NCBI GenBank assembly: GCA_947494825.1
Contig: CANLWN010000001.1
Coordinates: forward strand, 186,001-250,000
Length of the DNA stretch: 64,000 nucleotides
Direction of reading: 5' to 3'
Origin: an uncultured Flavobacteriaceae bacterium
GTDB lineage: Bacteria; Bacteroidota; Bacteroidia; Flavobacteriales; Flavobacteriaceae
Under the pieces are notes generated by a model. That model was given only the letters and a program-made list of their open reading frames with translations. It searched no databases and was not told the origin of the DNA. Shown here piece by piece: positions 61,383 to 64,000 of this stretch (positions are counted from its first letter, which is position 1; every line of letters starts with the position of its first letter). Made by a program: the position numbers and the translations under genes.

Positions 61383-62900
61383 TTATATAATATTGAGCAT
61401 TTTTTCGGTGGCCTTTATGGCCGATACGGTTTGATCGGAATCCAATCCCCTAGTGGTAAAATCCTTGCCTTGTTTTTCCCAGGTGATAATGGTTTCGCAA
61501 AGTGCGTCCGAATGGCTTCCCGGAGGAATACGTACCGCATAATCAATTAGTTTGGGAAGTTCCAATTTTTCTGCGGTATAGACTTTTTTTATGGCGTTCA
61601 TAAAGGCATCGAACTGTCCATCGCCTTGTGCATTTTCTTCATACTGTTTTCCGTGGATTTCCAATGATACCGTAGTGGACGGCTTTAACCCCTTGGAATG
61701 GGTAAGTACATACGACTTAACCAAGACCTTTTTCTCGTAGGCTTCGCTATCGAGCACATCCGAAATAATATAGGGCAGGTCTTCCTTGGTTACTTTTTCT
61801 TTTTTATCGCCCAGTTCAATGATGCGTTGGGTAACCTTGCCCAATTCATCATCGTTCAGGGTAAGTCCCAGTTCCTGTAGGTTTTTTTGAATGTTTGCCT
61901 TGCCCGAAGTTTTGCCTAGGGCGTAGGTGCGTTTTCGTCCAAAACGTTCGGGCAACAGGTCATTAAAATACAGGTTCTTTTTGCTATCCCCGTCCGCATG
62001 GATGCCTGCCGTTTGTGTAAAAACATTATCGCCTACAATGGGCTTGTTTGCTGGAATTCCGAACCCTGTGAATGCAGAGACCAATTTACTCACCTTGTGA
62101 AGGGATGATTCGCGTACGGTGATTTTCAATTCGGGCATAAAGTCGTTTACGACAGCTACCACACTAGCCAGGGGAGCGTTTCCCGCCCGTTCGCCCATAC
62201 CGTTCACCGTCAGGTGCAGGCCATGGCACCCCGCCTTAAGTGCTTCCATTACGTTGGCCACACTGAGGTCGTAATCGTTGTGCCCATGAAAATCGAAGTG
62301 AATATGGGGATAGCGGGTTATGATCTCACTGATGAACGTATGGGTCTCGGAATGGGTAAGCACGCCCAAGGTATCCGGCAGCAGGATTCTTTTTACGGGC
62401 TGCGTGGCCAGAAAATCCAGATACTGAAACACGTATTCGGGAGAGTTTCGCATGCCGTTGCTCCAATCTTCCAAGTAGACGTTGGTATCAATTCCCACCG
62501 TTTCTGCACGGGCAATAATTTTTTGGATATCGCTGAAGTGGGCTTCCGGTGTTTTTTTCAGCTGGTAGGTCAAATGGTTCATAGAACCTTTGGTCAATAG
62601 GTTCTGCACTTTGGCACCGGCCTTTTGCATCCATTTCAGCGACACGCCATTGTCCACAAAGGTAAGTACCTCCACCCGATCCAGATACCCCATGGACCCG
62701 GCCCATTCGGTAATTTGCTGCACCGCTCGTAACTCCCCCTCGGACACCCTTGCCGAGGCCACTTCTATACGGTCTACTTGGAGTTCTTCCAATAGGAGCT
62801 TGGCCAGTGTAAGTTTTTCCGAAACCGAAAAGGATACCCCTGAGGTCTGTTCACCATCCCGTAGGGTGGTGTCCATTATTTCAATCTTTCTTTTCTTCAT
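61383..62900 (-). CDS. cimA: Citramalate synthase-like member of the 2-isopropylmalate synthase family
   Basis: 505-aa Claisen-condensing enzyme: TIM barrel (D-T-T-L-R-D-G-E-Q; H-G-H-N-D-Y), linker and C-terminal LeuA regulatory domain. It closely matches my memory of Leptospira CimA: E-V-A-S-A-R-V-S, L-L-T-K-G-S, V-Y-L-E-D-W-S-N-G and E-R-F-G-R-K-R. The pocket residues that favour pyruvate there (Leu81, Leu104, Tyr144, Glu146) correspond to Leu79, Leu102, Tyr142 and Glu144 here. True LeuA enzymes have His and Ser at the second and third positions. It would make (R)-citramalate for isoleucine. LeuA remains the alternative. Confidence 0.8.
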   Translation of the reverse strand: MKKRKIEIMDTTLRDGEQTSGVSFSVSEKLTLAKLLLEELQVDRIEVASARVSEGELRAVQQITEWAGSMGYLDRVEVLTFVDNGVSLKWMQKAGAKVQNLLTKGSMNHLTYQLKKTPEAHFSDIQKIIARAETVGIDTNVYLEDWSNGMRNSPEYVFQYLDFLATQPVKRILLPDTLGVLTHSETHTFISEIITRYPHIHFDFHGHNDYDLSVANVMEALKAGCHGLHLTVNGMGERAGNAPLASVVAVVNDFMPELKITVRESSLHKVSKLVSAFTGFGIPANKPIVGDNVFTQTAGIHADGDSKKNLYFNDLLPERFGRKRTYALGKTSGKANIQKNLQELGLTLNDDELGKVTQRIIELGDKKEKVTKEDLPYIISDVLDSEAYEKKVLVKSYVLTHSKGLKPSTTVSLEIHGKQYEENAQGDGQFDAFMNAIKKVYTAEKLELPKLIDYAVRIPPGSHSDALCETIITWEKQGKDFTTRGLDSDQTVSAIKATEKMLNII

Positions 62901-62932
62901 TTCAAAGTCTGTTCCCGATGAAAACGCAAAGT

Positions 62933-63529
62933 CTATAATGGTGTGTCCTGGGCAAAGTCACCGATCTGCTGCTTGATGTTCAGCAGGTAGTCAATATCAT
63001 CAAAGCCATTGAGCATATTTCCTTTTTTATAGTCATTGATATCGAAGCGTTCCTGAGCACCCGAGGAAAGAAGGGTAATGGTTTGGTCAGGTAGGTTGAC
63101 CTCTAGCACCGTAGTGGGATCGGCCTCTATTGCCTGAAATATTTTTTGAAGGAATTCTGGGCTTACCTGTACCGGAAGGACACCGATATTTAAACAGTTG
63201 CCCCGGAAAATATCCGCAAAAAAACTGGAAACTACGCATCTAAAGCCGTAATCATAAACCGCCCATGCGGCGTGCTCGCGTGAAGAGCCTGAACCAAAGT
63301 TTTTGCCACCAACCAAAATTTTCCCCGTATATTTTTGGTCGTTCAAGGGAAATTCCGTCTTGGGTGTACCATCTGGATGGTATCGCCAATCCCTGAACAG
63401 ATTATCACCAAACCCTTTCCGTTCGGTCGCCTTTAGAAAACGTGCTGGAATAATTTGATCGGTATCCACATTCTCTATGGGAAGGGGTACTGCCGTACTG
63501 GTCAATATGTTGAATTTATCGTATGCCAT
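62933..63529 (-). CDS. leuD: 3-isopropylmalate dehydratase small subunit
   Basis: 198-aa LeuD swivel-domain subunit: N-V-D-T-D-Q-I-I-P-A-R-F near the start and F-G-S-G-S-S-R-E-H-A-A-W-A at about residue 75. With LeuC it isomerises isopropylmalate (and citramalate). 69 bp downstream of leuC on the minus strand. Confidence 0.96.
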   Translation of the reverse strand: MAYDKFNILTSTAVPLPIENVDTDQIIPARFLKATERKGFGDNLFRDWRYHPDGTPKTEFPLNDQKYTGKILVGGKNFGSGSSREHAAWAVYDYGFRCVVSSFFADIFRGNCLNIGVLPVQVSPEFLQKIFQAIEADPTTVLEVNLPDQTITLLSSGAQERFDINDYKKGNMLNGFDDIDYLLNIKQQIGDFAQDTPL

Positions 63530-63598
63530 TTCTATAGTTATGAGTTCAGAATTATGAGTTATATGTTTTGTTCGCTTAGCGCATGTGCGTTTGGCGGG

Positions 63599-64000
63599 TT
63601 ACACCGTTTCCAGTTCCATAAGTTCCCTGGGGTCGGTTACCTTTCCTGTAATCGCAGCCGCAGCGGCTACCAATGGACTTGCCAGTAAGGTACGGGCTCC
63701 GGGCCCCTGTCTTCCCTCAAAGTTTCTGTTGGAAGTACTTACCGCATATTTTCCCGGGGGAATCTTATCCTCGTTCATGGCCAGGCAGGCAGAGCATCCC
63801 GGTTCCCTTAGCTCAAAACCGGCCTGATGAAGTATGTCCAGAAGACCTTCCTCTTTAATGGCCCTTTCCACCTTATGTGAACCGGGGACCAGCCAAGCTG
63901 TAACGTGATCTGCCTTTTTCCGGCCCTTGACCATGCTGGTAAAGGCTCTAAAATCCTCTATTCTGCCATTGGTACAGCTACCAACGAAAACAAAATCAAT
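63599..64000 (-). CDS. leuC: 3-isopropylmalate dehydratase large subunit, C-terminal part (cut by window edge)
   Basis: The 133 C-terminal codons of LeuC are visible; the start lies beyond base 64000. All three 4Fe-4S cysteines are present: one in V-G-S-C-T-N-G and two in C-S-A-C-L-A-M-N. The end [14 protein letters not shown] is typical of the family. First visible gene of the leu block. Confidence 0.95.
   Translation of the reverse strand: MDFVFVGSCTNGRIEDFRAFTSMVKGRKKADHVTAWLVPGSHKVERAIKEEGLLDILHQAGFELREPGCSACLAMNEDKIPPGKYAVSTSNRNFEGRQGPGARTLLASPLVAAAAAITGKVTDPRELMELETV

Overview
The window reads as chromosome of a marine-type member of the Bacteroidota, most likely family Flavobacteriaceae. 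The evidence is a hybrid two-component system with Reg_prop/Y_Y_Y sensor and AraC output, several lipoproteins starting C-S-K-D-D, Bacteroidota-style promoters (TAnnTTTG boxes), a C39 bacteriocin exporter with its peptide gene, and a typical flavobacterial ftsK-lolA-lptG-ribB run. I did not try to assign a genus. No rRNA, prophage, insertion sequence or CRISPR array was seen. One tRNA, tRNA-Ser(UGA), is present.

Layout. 1-8.1 kb: a hybrid sensor (cut by the left edge), then four lipoprotein genes: a small Cys-rich one, then LRR, kelch-type and LRR. 8.1-9.4 kb: a repeat-rich non-coding block around tRNA-Ser, with a small GIY-YIG nuclease gene that reads into the tRNA and ends on its anticodon. 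9.4-12.1 kb: TSUP transporter, nitroreductase and DegT aminotransferase. 12.1-18.7 kb (minus): tpx-dgkA-ftsK-lolA-lptF/G-ribB(A). 18.8-24 kb: NhaC antiporter with an AT-rich inserted segment, a Met/Cys PLP lyase divergent from an Lrp regulator, and lpd. 24-35.9 kb: mixed metabolic and envelope genes (DUF3179, CDGSH, acyltransferase, FMN reductase-pabB, hydrolase, tilS-dsbD, penicillin acylase). 35.9-39.7 kb (minus): Cys-rich precursor peptide, C39 peptidase ABC exporter and HlyD-type adaptor. 40-47 kb: yifB/comM, a BKACE-GNAT pair, and small membrane and regulatory genes. 47-50.6 kb: an Nramp-like carrier with pxpABC (5-oxoprolinase). 50.6-64 kb: aldehyde dehydrogenase, then the branched-chain amino acid block ilvD-ilvB-(methyltransferase)-ilvN-ilvC-gapN, convergent with leuC-leuD-cimA-like-leuB on the minus strand (leuC is cut by the right edge).

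How the genes fit together. The last 12 kb can supply most steps of valine, leucine and isoleucine synthesis. The 'leuA-like' gene carries citramalate-synthase pocket residues, and no threonine deaminase gene is in the block, so isoleucine may be made from pyruvate. GapN may feed NADPH to IlvC. The Nramp-like carrier has lost the metal-binding motifs and shares an operon with 5-oxoprolinase, so it may import an amino-acid-like substrate.

Most worth a second look: (1) the GIY-YIG ORF whose stop codon is the tRNA-Ser anticodon, with two older tRNA 5'-end remnants carrying hairpins just upstream; (2) the C39-exported Cys-rich peptide, whose C-x8-C-x2-N-G-x3-C-x3-C pattern recurs exactly in a lipoprotein 35 kb away; (3) the LRR-kelch-LRR lipoprotein locus; (4) RibBA with a destroyed GTP cyclohydrolase II site; (5) the AT-rich domain inserted in NhaC; (6) the Nramp-like protein in the oxoprolinase operon.
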